DNA of 23,981 bases from DATFLS01 sp964413425 (GTDB taxonomy: Bacteria > Fidelibacterota > JAANXI01). A model generated the notes under the pieces. The model saw nothing but the letters and a program-made list of their open reading frames with translations, searched no databases and was not told the DNA's origin. This document shows positions 1 through 8,256 of this stretch, piece by piece; the first letter of the stretch is position 1; the number at the start of each line of letters is the position of its first letter. A program made the translations under genes and the position numbers. The DNA lies in assembly GCA_964413425.1 (NCBI GenBank), contig CAYPST010000061.1, positions 1-23,981 of the forward strand, given 5' to 3'.

Positions 1-17
1 TACATTTTCTTTGTCGA

Positions 18-47
18 TTGAGCGATTTATTTCCATAAATCGCTCAA
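18..47. terminator. perfect 13-bp hairpin, possible terminator of an upstream gene
   Basis: Arms TTGAGCGATTTAT (18-30) and ATAAATCGCTCAA (35-47) pair perfectly around a TTCC loop. The stem is AT-rich and followed only by a short T run (ATTTGGG), so it is a weak candidate for a rho-independent terminator of a gene ending left of the window. It could equally be a regulatory or bidirectional element. The structure is seen directly; its role is inference. Confidence 0.4.
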
Positions 48-161
48 TTTGGGTTGAAGAAAGTCTTGCCTGGAAACATGTTATTTATGCTTTTGTTATG
101 GCGGTTCAAATATTATATTGAAAGCAGGTACTAAACTACTAACAAGGGTGTATTGCTTGTA

Positions 162-569
162 ATGACCAGGGAAGATATATTTGTTATAAGCGACCCTGAT
201 CGGGTACAGGAGATTATCGAAAAGACCGAACGGAAAATAAGCGAGGCACGGGTACCGGATAATGTAGCCAATGATGTAGCCGTTGCGCTCCTTGAAGCGA
301 TCAATAATGCGATCATTCATGGGAACGAGCGGAATTTTGACAAAAACGTGACGGTGCGAATGACAATTTCGGATAATGATATAGAATTCTGCGTTGCAGA
401 TCAGGGGAGAGGATTTGATCCGTCGAGACTCGAAGATCCCTGCCAGCCTGAGAACCTGTTTTTGCCCAGCGGCAGAGGGCTTTTCTTCATCAAAAAGCTC
501 ATGGATGAAGTTGAGATTGATTCGGGCGAAAACGGGAGTAAAATAATTATGAGGAAGCGTTGGTTATAA
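162..569 (+). CDS. RsbW-type anti-sigma factor / serine kinase (HATPase_c_2)
   Basis: A small GHKL-fold ATP-binding protein of the RsbW/SpoIIAB kind. These cytoplasmic proteins bind a sigma factor and phosphorylate an anti-anti-sigma (STAS) partner. From the ATG at 162 it has 135 residues: N-box EAINNAIIHGN at 45-55, G1 box DQGRGFDP at 80-87 and G2 box SGRGLFFI at 103-110. This is the full set expected for the family at its usual length. A TTG at 153 would add three residues, but the AAGGGTG Shine-Dalgarno at 144-150 lies 11 nt before the ATG and only 2 nt before the TTG, so I chose the ATG. A weak promoter candidate (TTGTTA at 93, TATATT at 114, 15-nt spacing) lies upstream. No sigma factor or STAS partner is visible here, so the target is unknown. 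Confidence 0.85.
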   Translation: MTREDIFVISDPDRVQEIIEKTERKISEARVPDNVANDVAVALLEAINNAIIHGNERNFDKNVTVRMTISDNDIEFCVADQGRGFDPSRLEDPCQPENLFLPSGRGLFFIKKLMDEVEIDSGENGSKIIMRKRWL

Positions 570-579
570 GGAGATAGCT

Positions 580-1203
580 ATGAAATACCTGAACTATAGT
601 ATCGTGATCGGGGTGTTGTTACTGGCGGTCTCTCCTATGCAGGTTACGGCACAACCAAAGGATTCGGAGAGGAATTTTTGGAAAATCAGGTCGATGGATA
701 TGGGGATTAGTGATCGGGGCTTTCTGGTAGGCGGCACCTGGCGGTATGCCTGGAACAAACAATGGAGCAGCCCGGCGCAGTTTTCCTTTCTCTTCTTCAG
801 AGAATCCGATAAAATCCCGTACTATGATTATTATACCATGCGGTATTATGAACCGCCCTCCAAAAAGATTGTGTTCCTCAACCTCCGGACAGGAATTCAA
901 CGAAGATTATGGACAGAATCCCTTGCTGATAACATGCAGCCTTTTTTATTAGTGTCAGCCGGGCCGGCCGTCGCATTCGATCCGGCGAACAACGGCGGGT
1001 TCTTCTCGCGGTGGGCCAAAACCCAGTTCGGATATACAGGCCATCTGTTTGTGGGAGGTGGGGTCGATTTTGTGCACAGCCGGGAGGGGCAGTTTACCAT
1101 ATCCCTCGGGTATGAATTAATGTACTTCCCGCAAAGCGTGGACGGCTCGAATAATTACAGCGGAGTAGTGGTTGGATTCAGTTTTGGAGAGAGGTTATAC
1201 TAA
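580..1203 (+). CDS. predicted outer-membrane beta-barrel protein, function unknown
   Basis: A 207-residue protein with a clear signal peptide: MKY, a hydrophobic core from about residue 7 to 18, and likely cleavage after VTA at about residue 24. The mature part is rich in aromatic and glycine residues in alternating patterns (for example FLVGGTWRYAW, HLFVGGGVDFV, FTISLGYELMYF) and ends GVVVGFSFGERLY. Such alternation with a terminal aromatic is typical of small OmpW/porin-like barrels inserted by the BAM machinery. I do not recognise a named family. It starts 10 nt after the anti-sigma gene behind an AAGGAG site, so the two are probably co-transcribed, and rsmE follows 11 nt downstream. Export and barrel fold are inferred from sequence pattern only. 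Confidence 0.7.
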   Translation: MKYLNYSIVIGVLLLAVSPMQVTAQPKDSERNFWKIRSMDMGISDRGFLVGGTWRYAWNKQWSSPAQFSFLFFRESDKIPYYDYYTMRYYEPPSKKIVFLNLRTGIQRRLWTESLADNMQPFLLVSAGPAVAFDPANNGGFFSRWAKTQFGYTGHLFVGGGVDFVHSREGQFTISLGYELMYFPQSVDGSNNYSGVVVGFSFGERLY

Positions 1204-1214
1204 ATTAAGGACTC

Positions 1215-1940
1215 ATGCCCGACCGGTCGTACTTCTATGCTCCCATCGATGTTGAGCAAGGGGAGCCGTTTCGACTCGAGGGAGAGCAGTACAATCACAT
1301 CGTAAACGTCTTACGGATGGCTGAACAAGACCAACTGGATGTCGTCAATGGCCGGGGTACTATTATTCGGTCAACCATTCGTTCCGTTCACCCCAACAGT
1401 ATAGAATGCCTTGCCAGGGAGGTTTCCTTTTCCACGAATGAACTGCCACTCCAGGTGACGTTAGCGGTAGGGATTATCAAGCAGCCGCGATTCGAGTGGA
1501 TGGTTGAAAAGGTAACCGAATTAGGGGTGGCGAAGATTCAACCTCTCCTCACTGACCGTGTCGTACGAAAAGGGCTGCGACAGCAGCGGTTGAAGAAAAA
1601 AGCCATCGCGGCGATGGAGCAGTCTGAACGCGCAGTGTTACCCGACATCGCCGAGCTGGTGCCGCTGGAGGAGTATCTCGAAAATGTTTCCATAGAAAAT
1701 ACTGCCGTCGCCGCACAACAGCTTGACAACGTATCAATTCTTGATTTACTTAAGCAGAATACCCGTAAATATGTCACTCTGCTCATCGGGCCGGAAGGCG
1801 GCTGGAGCCAGAGAGAACTTGAACAGTTCACTCAGACGAAGATGCCTAGTTTTCGATTATGTCAACGACGACTGCGGACGGAAACAGCCGCTGTCACAGC
1901 AATGAGCCAGCTCGCAGCTGCCCTGGAATTAACCACATAA
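1215..1940 (+). CDS. rsmE: 16S rRNA (uracil-1498-N3)-methyltransferase RsmE
   Basis: A SPOUT-class methyltransferase that uses S-adenosylmethionine to methylate N3 of U1498 in 16S rRNA of the 30S subunit. At 241 residues it is the normal length. The N-terminal PUA-like domain (about 1-72) contains HIVNVLRM at 28-35. The SPOUT domain carries KVTELGVAKIQPLL (99-112), EQSERAVLP (135-143), the SAM-knot glycine motif GPEGGW (192-197) and LRTETAAVTAM (220-230). The residue normally seen as Gly in the LG-x-R-I-LR stretch is Cys here (LCQRRLR), a mild variation. It sits between the barrel-protein gene and the HIT gene in one plus-strand run. Confidence 0.96.
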   Translation: MPDRSYFYAPIDVEQGEPFRLEGEQYNHIVNVLRMAEQDQLDVVNGRGTIIRSTIRSVHPNSIECLAREVSFSTNELPLQVTLAVGIIKQPRFEWMVEKVTELGVAKIQPLLTDRVVRKGLRQQRLKKKAIAAMEQSERAVLPDIAELVPLEEYLENVSIENTAVAAQQLDNVSILDLLKQNTRKYVTLLIGPEGGWSQRELEQFTQTKMPSFRLCQRRLRTETAAVTAMSQLAAALELTT

Positions 1941-1956
1941 AGCGAATGGAGCCATC

Positions 1957-2301
1957 ATGAGTAACTGCATCTTTTGTAAGATCGCCAGAGGGGAAATTGA
2001 GAGCGACATTGTTTGGGAGGGACAGGACATCGTCGCATTTCGGGATGTGAATCCACAGGCCCCAACGCATATATTACTCATTCCAACGAAACATATTCCG
2101 ATGATTTCGAAGGTTCAGCAGGAAGATCAACCCCTGATGGGCCAGTTAGTCCTCGCTGCGAAACAAGTAGCAGAGCAGGAAGGATTAGATGAAAAAGGGT
2201 TTCGATTAGTCTTCAATAATGGTGATCATGGCGGACAGGATGTCTACCACATACATCTGCATCTCCTCGGTGGTCGGCCGATGAAATGGCCGCCGGGCTA
2301 A
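1957..2301 (+). CDS. HIT-family (HINT-like) nucleotide hydrolase
   Basis: A 114-residue histidine-triad protein. The family hydrolyses adenosine phosphoramidates and related nucleotides in the cytoplasm. The active-site triad HIHLHLL falls at residues 98-104 (His98, His100, His102). The N-terminal CIFCKIARGEIES (4-16) and the DVNPQAPTHILLIPTKHI core (30-47) are classic HINT features, including a Cys pair at 4 and 7 often found as zinc ligands. Length and C-terminal WPPG match bacterial HinT. The ATG follows a GGAG site, 16 nt after rsmE, and smc starts 21 nt downstream, so one transcript is likely. The physiological substrate cannot be told from sequence. Confidence 0.95.
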   Translation: MSNCIFCKIARGEIESDIVWEGQDIVAFRDVNPQAPTHILLIPTKHIPMISKVQQEDQPLMGQLVLAAKQVAEQEGLDEKGFRLVFNNGDHGGQDVYHIHLHLLGGRPMKWPPG

Positions 2302-2322
2302 ACTGGAATGCATTGAGAAAAT

Positions 2323-5300
2323 ATGTATATATCGAAATTGGACATTTTCGGTTTTAAATCCTTTGCCAAGAAGACCACCCTGAAGTTTGGGCCGGGGATA
2401 GGCGGGATCGTTGGCCCCAATGGCTGTGGGAAAACCAACATCGTCGATTCCATACGGTGGGTTCTCGGAGAGCAGAAGACCACCGTGCTCCGAAGCGATT
2501 ATATGCAAGAAGTGATTTTTAACGGATCCCAAAGTATGAAACCGCTTGGCATGTGCGAAGTCTCTCTGACCATCCGTAACAATAAAGGGATGCTCCCCGT
2601 TGAATTCAACGACGTGGTCGTCACCCGGCGGCTCTACCGGGATGGGCAAAGTGAATACCTGCTCAACAAGCAGGCGTGCCGGTTGAAGGACATTCAGAAT
2701 CTCTTCATTGATACCGGGATGGGCGCAGATGCGTATTCGGTCATCGAATTGAAGATGGTGGAAAATATCCTCAGTGATACCAAGGATGAGCGCGCCCGGA
2801 TGTTTGAGGAAGCCGCCGGTATTAATAAATATAAACAGGAACGACGATCGGCCCGGAGAAAACTGGATGCGACCAAAGAAGACCTTCTGCGTATCAATGA
2901 TATCTTGTATGAAATCGAAAAAAATGTCAGCTCCCTGAAGCGGCAGATGCGCAAGTACGAGCGTTATCAGCGCTATAAGGCAGAACTGCAGGACAAAGAG
3001 GTGCAGCTGGCCGCCCACAAATTATGGCATTTGGAAAATGACCTGATACCCCTGCAGGAGCAGCTCAGCCAGGGCAAAGATATCCAGAGTTCTTCGGCCG
3101 AGCAACTGGAAATCGATGAAGCCATCCAATCCTCCTTGAAAGCCCGGATCCGAGAGCAGGAACACACCGTCGAGAAGATCGAACAGGATCTGGAGCGTAT
3201 CGAGGACCAGCGGCAGGAATCCAAACGCAATATCCTGGTCTGGCGGGAGCAGCAGCATGCGGCCGAAAAAACCCTGGACCGGCTGGAGCAGGAAAAGGTT
3301 CACCTCCAAAACCGCCGGCAGCACGGGGAAGAGCAGATCGCTGAGTTACAATCAAGTCTCCGTGCGCTGGAACCGAAATTGGAAACTGCTCGTCAGAAAT
3401 ATCAGGACCAACAGGACCGCTACCGGCAAATTGATCAGCGGTATCAGGAAGTTCGCGATCAGGTGAATACATATCAGGAACAAAAAATTAACTCCATCAC
3501 CGAACTGGCTGATCTGCGGAATCAACGCGATCGGTTGCTCGAGAATCGCACAAACGGGGAGCAGGAAATTGAGGCACTTCGGCGGAGCATGGAAGAAACC
3601 GGAACGGCAATCCGGGAAAAAACACAGGAACTTGCCCGGTTAGAGGACCAGCAGCAAGAAGCGGAGTACCAGGCTCAACAGCGGACGGAAGAGATCCGGC
3701 AAATACGGGAGGAGCAGCGTGAGGTTCAGAACCAGATTGAGTCGACCCGTGAGCAACTCCTGAAACAGGAATCCGAAGAAGATGTGCTCCGTTCGAAGAT
3801 TGAGTTCTATGAGGAGCTGATTGAAACCCGGGAAGGGTTTTCCTCGGCTGTGCAATATCTTACAGGAGTTCACAAGCCGGTCGAGGGTATTTTGGGGACG
3901 GTGTCGGATATTATTCAGGTAAGCGATGAGTTCCAACTGGCAGTCGAAAATGCCCTGGGTGATCAGGCAGAATATCTGTTAGCCAGAGATCGGGCCACGG
4001 CTCAGCAGGCAATTCAGGTAGTCAAGAAAGCCAATCGGGGCCGGGTGTCGGTGATTCCACTGGACATGATAGAAACTCTCAATCCGAAGACATTCACTCC
4101 TGCAGATGGATTTACAAGACTCACTGATCATATCGAGTATGAGCAACAGTACGCTACCGTGGTTCATCTTCTTCTGGGGGATGTCCTGGTCGGTGGGAGC
4201 CTGGATCAGATCATGCAAAATGGTGCGCCAGGTGATGCCTTTCGCATGGTCTCCTTTGATGGCGAAGTGCTCGAGCACTCAGGGATTCTCCGGGGCGGCA
4301 AGTCAGAGTCCGAGTATGCATCACGGGTTGGTCGCCGGGAAACCCTCCGGAAGCTCGAAGCGAGCGTACAAGCGGTACAGCAACGACAGGAAAAAACCCG
4401 GTCGGAATTATCTGAACATCAACAACGGATACGAGAAATAGAAGAACGTATAGCCGCACTAGAAAAAACGGAACAAGAACAAGCCCAGTCCAGTACAATC
4501 TTTAGTCAGAATATTACCCGGCTGGAATACGACATAAGCCGCTCCAAACAGCAAAGAATTGACGCAAACAAAAAAATTAACGATTTGCAGGAGCAGGTCA
4601 AGGAGATTGATCAAACGCTGTATACAGTCGAACCGGCACTGACTGAGTTGCAAGACCAACGGCAGCAGTTGCAGCATCAGATCATGAATGTAGAAGAAGA
4701 ACTCGAAAAGATATCGGAGCAGCGGAATACGGAAAACGATACCCTCCAGGATCTGCGGCTGGAGGTGGCGTCAATTGAAAACGAACAAAAAACCTTGCAG
4801 GTCCGATTATCCAACGCGGAAGAAACCATTCAGGATATTGAGGAACGATTCGAGGGTATCCGACGGGAACGCGGCGAAGCACAAGAGATAGTGGACAAAC
4901 GGAGACATTCGCTCTCCCTGGAAGAAGAGAAATTACAGGAGTTAGAAGAACAGTCTCAGCAGTCCCGTGCTTGCCGGGATGAACAGCGATCAATTCTACA
5001 ACAGAAAGAAGCCAAGCTGGACGAGGTGGAAGAACGGATACGAGAGAAGCATCGGGAGCGGGAGACGCAGCACGACCGGCTTCGGAGCGTGGAGCGCCAG
5101 ATTAATGAATTACAAAGCGAGAAACGTTCGGTGATCGAGCGGATTCGTGATCGATACAGCCATGAGGTCGAACCGGGTCAACTGGAGGGCGGAGTGACGG
5201 AAGAAGAGCTTTCTCAGGAAATTACTTCCTTACGCTCACGGTTGGACAGGATGGGTCCTATAAATCTGGCGGTGAAAGAAGAATTTGAAGGGGAGCAGTC

Positions 5301-5844
5301 CCGGCTGGATTTTCTCACCGATCAACGGGATGATTTGCTGCAAGCGGAGGAAGATTTGGTGGAAACCATCGATCGGATAGATCACCAGGCCCGGAGTCAG
5401 TTCGAAGAGGTGTTTGCTGAAATTCGAAAACATTTTCACCGGTCCTTCGAAATGTTCTTCCCCGGTGGGCAGGCGGATTTGGTCCTGGAAGGCGATAGCG
5501 ATCCGCTGGAAGCCGATATCGAAATTAAGGCGAATCCCGGGGGGAAGGAACTGCAGTCGCTGCGGATGCTGTCGGCCGGTGAAAAAACGCTTACCGCTAT
5601 TGCGATTCTCTTTGCAATATATATGTATAAACCCAGTCCGTACTGTGTACTGGATGAAGTCGATGCCCCGCTGGATGATAATAATTCGCAGATATTCACA
5701 CGGGTACTGGATGAATTTTCAGACAATACCCAGTTTATTATTGTGACCCACAATAAAATTACCATGGAAGCCGCAAATTACATGTATGGGATCACCATGC
5801 AGGATGAGGGGGTGTCTAAGGTTGTATCCGTCAACTTTGATTAA
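2323..5844 (+). CDS. smc: chromosome segregation ATPase SMC
   Basis: An SMC of 1173 residues, normal for bacterial SMC. It acts as a dimer with ScpA/ScpB in DNA loop extrusion and chromosome segregation. The N-terminal ATPase half has Walker A GPNGCGKTN (31-39), where Cys and Thr replace the more common Ser pair. A long Glu/Gln/Arg-rich coiled coil follows from about residue 165. The hinge spans about 515-662 (EGILGTVSDIIQV to GILRGGKS). A return coiled coil leads to the C-terminal head with the ABC signature LSAGEKT (1083-1089), Walker B YCVLDEVDAP (Asp1111, Glu1112) and an H-loop His at 1143. All catalytic elements are present. No scpA or scpB lies next to it. Several long antisense and alternate-frame ORFs overlapping it are shadows of its coiled-coil composition. 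Confidence 0.98.
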   Translation: MYISKLDIFGFKSFAKKTTLKFGPGIGGIVGPNGCGKTNIVDSIRWVLGEQKTTVLRSDYMQEVIFNGSQSMKPLGMCEVSLTIRNNKGMLPVEFNDVVVTRRLYRDGQSEYLLNKQACRLKDIQNLFIDTGMGADAYSVIELKMVENILSDTKDERARMFEEAAGINKYKQERRSARRKLDATKEDLLRINDILYEIEKNVSSLKRQMRKYERYQRYKAELQDKEVQLAAHKLWHLENDLIPLQEQLSQGKDIQSSSAEQLEIDEAIQSSLKARIREQEHTVEKIEQDLERIEDQRQESKRNILVWREQQHAAEKTLDRLEQEKVHLQNRRQHGEEQIAELQSSLRALEPKLETARQKYQDQQDRYRQIDQRYQEVRDQVNTYQEQKINSITELADLRNQRDRLLENRTNGEQEIEALRRSMEETGTAIREKTQELARLEDQQQEAEYQAQQRTEEIRQIREEQREVQNQIESTREQLLKQESEEDVLRSKIEFYEELIETREGFSSAVQYLTGVHKPVEGILGTVSDIIQVSDEFQLAVENALGDQAEYLLARDRATAQQAIQVVKKANRGRVSVIPLDMIETLNPKTFTPADGFTRLTDHIEYEQQYATVVHLLLGDVLVGGSLDQIMQNGAPGDAFRMVSFDGEVLEHSGILRGGKSESEYASRVGRRETLRKLEASVQAVQQRQEKTRSELSEHQQRIREIEERIAALEKTEQEQAQSSTIFSQNITRLEYDISRSKQQRIDANKKINDLQEQVKEIDQTLYTVEPALTELQDQRQQLQHQIMNVEEELEKISEQRNTENDTLQDLRLEVASIENEQKTLQVRLSNAEETIQDIEERFEGIRRERGEAQEIVDKRRHSLSLEEEKLQELEEQSQQSRACRDEQRSILQQKEAKLDEVEERIREKHRERETQHDRLRSVERQINELQSEKRSVIERIRDRYSHEVEPGQLEGGVTEEELSQEITSLRSRLDRMGPINLAVKEEFEGEQSRLDFLTDQRDDLLQAEEDLVETIDRIDHQARSQFEEVFAEIRKHFHRSFEMFFPGGQADLVLEGDSDPLEADIEIKANPGGKELQSLRMLSAGEKTLTAIAILFAIYMYKPSPYCVLDEVDAPLDDNNSQIFTRVLDEFSDNTQFIIVTHNKITMEAANYMYGITMQDEGVSKVVSVNFD

Positions 5845-5862
5845 GTAAATGGAGAGTATGTT

Positions 5863-7299
5863 ATGAGGTATATCAATACAAAAACCACATGCCTGGCGGG
5901 CATTCTCGTTGCTGTCGCTGCCTTACTGTGCCTGGCAGATACCGGCCTGGCCCAGCTGGCCGATGTGGAACGGCAAGCTGATGAGCAGGAACAGGTAACC
6001 TTTTACGTGGATTATGCCACGTTTCAGTCTGACCAGGAGAAGGTCATTCTGGAAGTGTATCTCATGATTCCCCGCAGTGAATTTGAGTTTGTCAAGCCGG
6101 ATACGCTGGATCGTCACGTGGCAAGGGGATTCGTCCAGGTGGGACTGGCCCAGAACGATTCTATCCGGTATCTGGATCGCTGGCCGATTAATGACAGCGA
6201 AGAAAATGTTGAGAACGTCAGCGAGAGCCAGAACATCCCGGACATCAGTTATTTCGAAGTCCCCCCGGGAAATTATGAATTAATCGTCCAGGTCATTGAT
6301 TTACTCACGGAGCAACGGGGGCTGTACCGGGAACCGATTACCCTGAGTCGTTTCACTGAAGAGGAGCTGACCATCAGTGATATAGAATTTGCCTCCATGG
6401 TGGAAATGGCTGAGCAGAAGACTATTTTTACGAAAGCCCAGCGGAATATCGTTCCGAATGCGAGCCTGACATACGGAACCGGAGCGCCGATACTCTATAG
6501 TTATGCGGAGGTGTACAATTTAGATTATCCCAGTGAGAACGATAGTTTTCAAGTGCAGTATTCGATTCTTGATTTAAATAACGCCGAAGTGAAATCACCC
6601 CAAACGGTGATTCGGAGTAAAGCCGGGAAATCCGGGATCGATATCGGTGGGTTGAATGTGGTTGGCCTCCCAGCCGGAATCTATTTCTATCGTCTTCGGG
6701 TAACAGATTTAAGCAGTGGAGAAATTGCCACCAGATCCAAAAAGTTCTTTCTGTATAAACCCGGCAGCTCCAGTCAGCCCATGGCTGCCAGTGCCAGCGG
6801 TGTGGATTACTCAAATATGAGTGAAGCGGAATTGGAAGAAGAATTCAATGCCATGGGACCCCTGCTGACCGGCAATGAAAAACGGAACTTCAGGCGAGCC
6901 GGTCTGGAAGGGAAGCAGAACCTGATGACCCAGTTCTGGGAGAAGCGCGATCCGGATCCCTCCACTCGCATTAACGAGTTGCAGATAGAATATACCCAGC
7001 GACTTGAATATGTGAAAAGCCATTACGGGAACCAGCAGACACCAAGTTATCGAACAGACCGTGGGCGCGTGTTTCTGGTGTATGGAGAGCCGGATGAAGT
7101 GGAGCGTAATCCGGTGAGTGTGAATGCGAAACCCTATGAAGTCTGGCTGTATCACAGCGTGCAGGGTGGCGTCGAATTTGTGTTTGTGGATCGGTCAGGT
7201 TTCGGTGTCTATGAACTCGTGCATTCCACTGCCCGGAATGAGCTGTACGATCCGAACTGGCGCCAATATATCCAGGCAACGCCCGGCAGTTTTGAATAA
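5863..7299 (+). CDS. GWxTD-domain secreted protein (motif variant SYRTD)
   Basis: A 478-residue protein with a signal peptide: MRYINTKTT, a hydrophobic core, and probable cleavage after GLA at about residue 30. A beta-rich middle part follows. The C-terminal region matches the GWxTD domain family found mainly in FCB bacteria: QFWEKRDPDPSTRINE near 350-365, then TDRGRVFLVYGEPDEVERNP at 398-417. The motif that names the family is altered here: residues 395-399 read SYRTD where Gly-Trp-x-Thr-Asp is usual. The rest of the domain is intact, so it looks like divergence rather than decay. The function of the family is not established, and a periplasmic or envelope location is inferred from the signal peptide. 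The gene starts 18 nt after smc with a GGAG site. Confidence 0.85.
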   Translation: MRYINTKTTCLAGILVAVAALLCLADTGLAQLADVERQADEQEQVTFYVDYATFQSDQEKVILEVYLMIPRSEFEFVKPDTLDRHVARGFVQVGLAQNDSIRYLDRWPINDSEENVENVSESQNIPDISYFEVPPGNYELIVQVIDLLTEQRGLYREPITLSRFTEEELTISDIEFASMVEMAEQKTIFTKAQRNIVPNASLTYGTGAPILYSYAEVYNLDYPSENDSFQVQYSILDLNNAEVKSPQTVIRSKAGKSGIDIGGLNVVGLPAGIYFYRLRVTDLSSGEIATRSKKFFLYKPGSSSQPMAASASGVDYSNMSEAELEEEFNAMGPLLTGNEKRNFRRAGLEGKQNLMTQFWEKRDPDPSTRINELQIEYTQRLEYVKSHYGNQQTPSYRTDRGRVFLVYGEPDEVERNPVSVNAKPYEVWLYHSVQGGVEFVFVDRSGFGVYELVHSTARNELYDPNWRQYIQATPGSFE

Positions 7300-7341
7300 T
7301 TCCAGACAGGCAAGCACCTTTGCACGCAGTAAGGGGGATCT

Positions 7342-8238
7342 ATGCACGCGAATTCGCAGGTTCGAGTTGGGGTGGATGTTGGCGGCACCAAAATCGCTCT
7401 CGCTTTAGTGGATGCAGATAACAAAATTATCAGCAAGGTGCCGCGCTTCGAAGTTGCCGCATACACGAATGGCGATGATCTGGTGGAGCGACTGGTGCAG
7501 GAAGCCGAAATGTTATATCGGGAATATGGGTATTCCAAAGAAGATGTCCAGGGAATTGGGATTGGATCTCCCGGACCGCTGGACTTGAAAACCGGTACCG
7601 TTTTAAATACACCCAACATGCCCATGTTGGTCAATTATGGCTTGAAAGACGCCGTGGAGGAGTCTGCCCGGCTCCCGGTAGAGGTGAATAACGACGCCAA
7701 TTGCTTTGTGCTCGGTGAGGCGCTTGCCGGGAAAGCGAAAGCAGGGGATATTGTCCTGGGAGTCACCCTGGGGACCGGGTACGGCTTCGGCATTGTTTTT
7801 AACAGGAGAGTCTACGAAGGCGCGACGGGTACTGCTGCGGAGATAGCGTATAATCCTTACCTGGGCACCACCCTGGAAAAAGATTATATCTCCGGTCAGG
7901 GCCTGAGTCGGATGTATGCCGAACGATCCGGTGAAAACATTGCTGGCCCGGAAATAGCCAGCAGGGCAGAAAACGGCGAAGAACATGCGGTTGCTGCTTT
8001 TAAGGAATTCGGTGAACATCTGGGAAATTCATTTGCCTGGTTTGTTAATATTCTGGACCCTGATTTTATCGTGGTTGGAGGGTCTATTGCCACCAACTGG
8101 GATTTCTTTCAGGAGAGCATGTTCGACGCACTCTATCGATATATTAATCCCGGACCGAAGGAGCATCTCCGGGTGATTCCCTCTGAACTGGGTGAATCAG
8201 CAGCGATTATCGGTTCGGCAGGACTGCTGTTATATTAA
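7342..8238 (+). CDS. ROK-family sugar kinase (glucokinase-like), zinc motif absent
   Basis: A 298-residue cytoplasmic sugar kinase of the ROK group, probably phosphorylating glucose or an amino sugar with ATP. Visible are the phosphate-1 motif GVDVGGTKIALAL (10-22), GIGIGSPGPLD (71-81), NNDANC with the expected catalytic Asp118, and the phosphate-2 motif TLGTGYGFGIV (142-152). The usual EIGH followed by a CxCGxxGC zinc-binding loop is missing: the chain reads AEIAYNPYLG at 166-175, so both the zinc-ligand His and the Cys cluster are lost, while the Glu is kept. Zinc-free ROK kinases are known, so activity is still likely. The start follows an AAGGGGG site, 42 nt after the GWxTD gene. Substrate cannot be assigned. 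Confidence 0.88.
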   Translation: MHANSQVRVGVDVGGTKIALALVDADNKIISKVPRFEVAAYTNGDDLVERLVQEAEMLYREYGYSKEDVQGIGIGSPGPLDLKTGTVLNTPNMPMLVNYGLKDAVEESARLPVEVNNDANCFVLGEALAGKAKAGDIVLGVTLGTGYGFGIVFNRRVYEGATGTAAEIAYNPYLGTTLEKDYISGQGLSRMYAERSGENIAGPEIASRAENGEEHAVAAFKEFGEHLGNSFAWFVNILDPDFIVVGGSIATNWDFFQESMFDALYRYINPGPKEHLRVIPSELGESAAIIGSAGLLLY

Positions 8239-8256
8239 ACAAAACAGACCAATCAC

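Noticed and set aside
2206..3018. 270-residue minus-strand ORF and other long ORFs opposite smc
   Set aside because: They overlap smc, whose identity is certain, and arise from its biased coiled-coil codon content.
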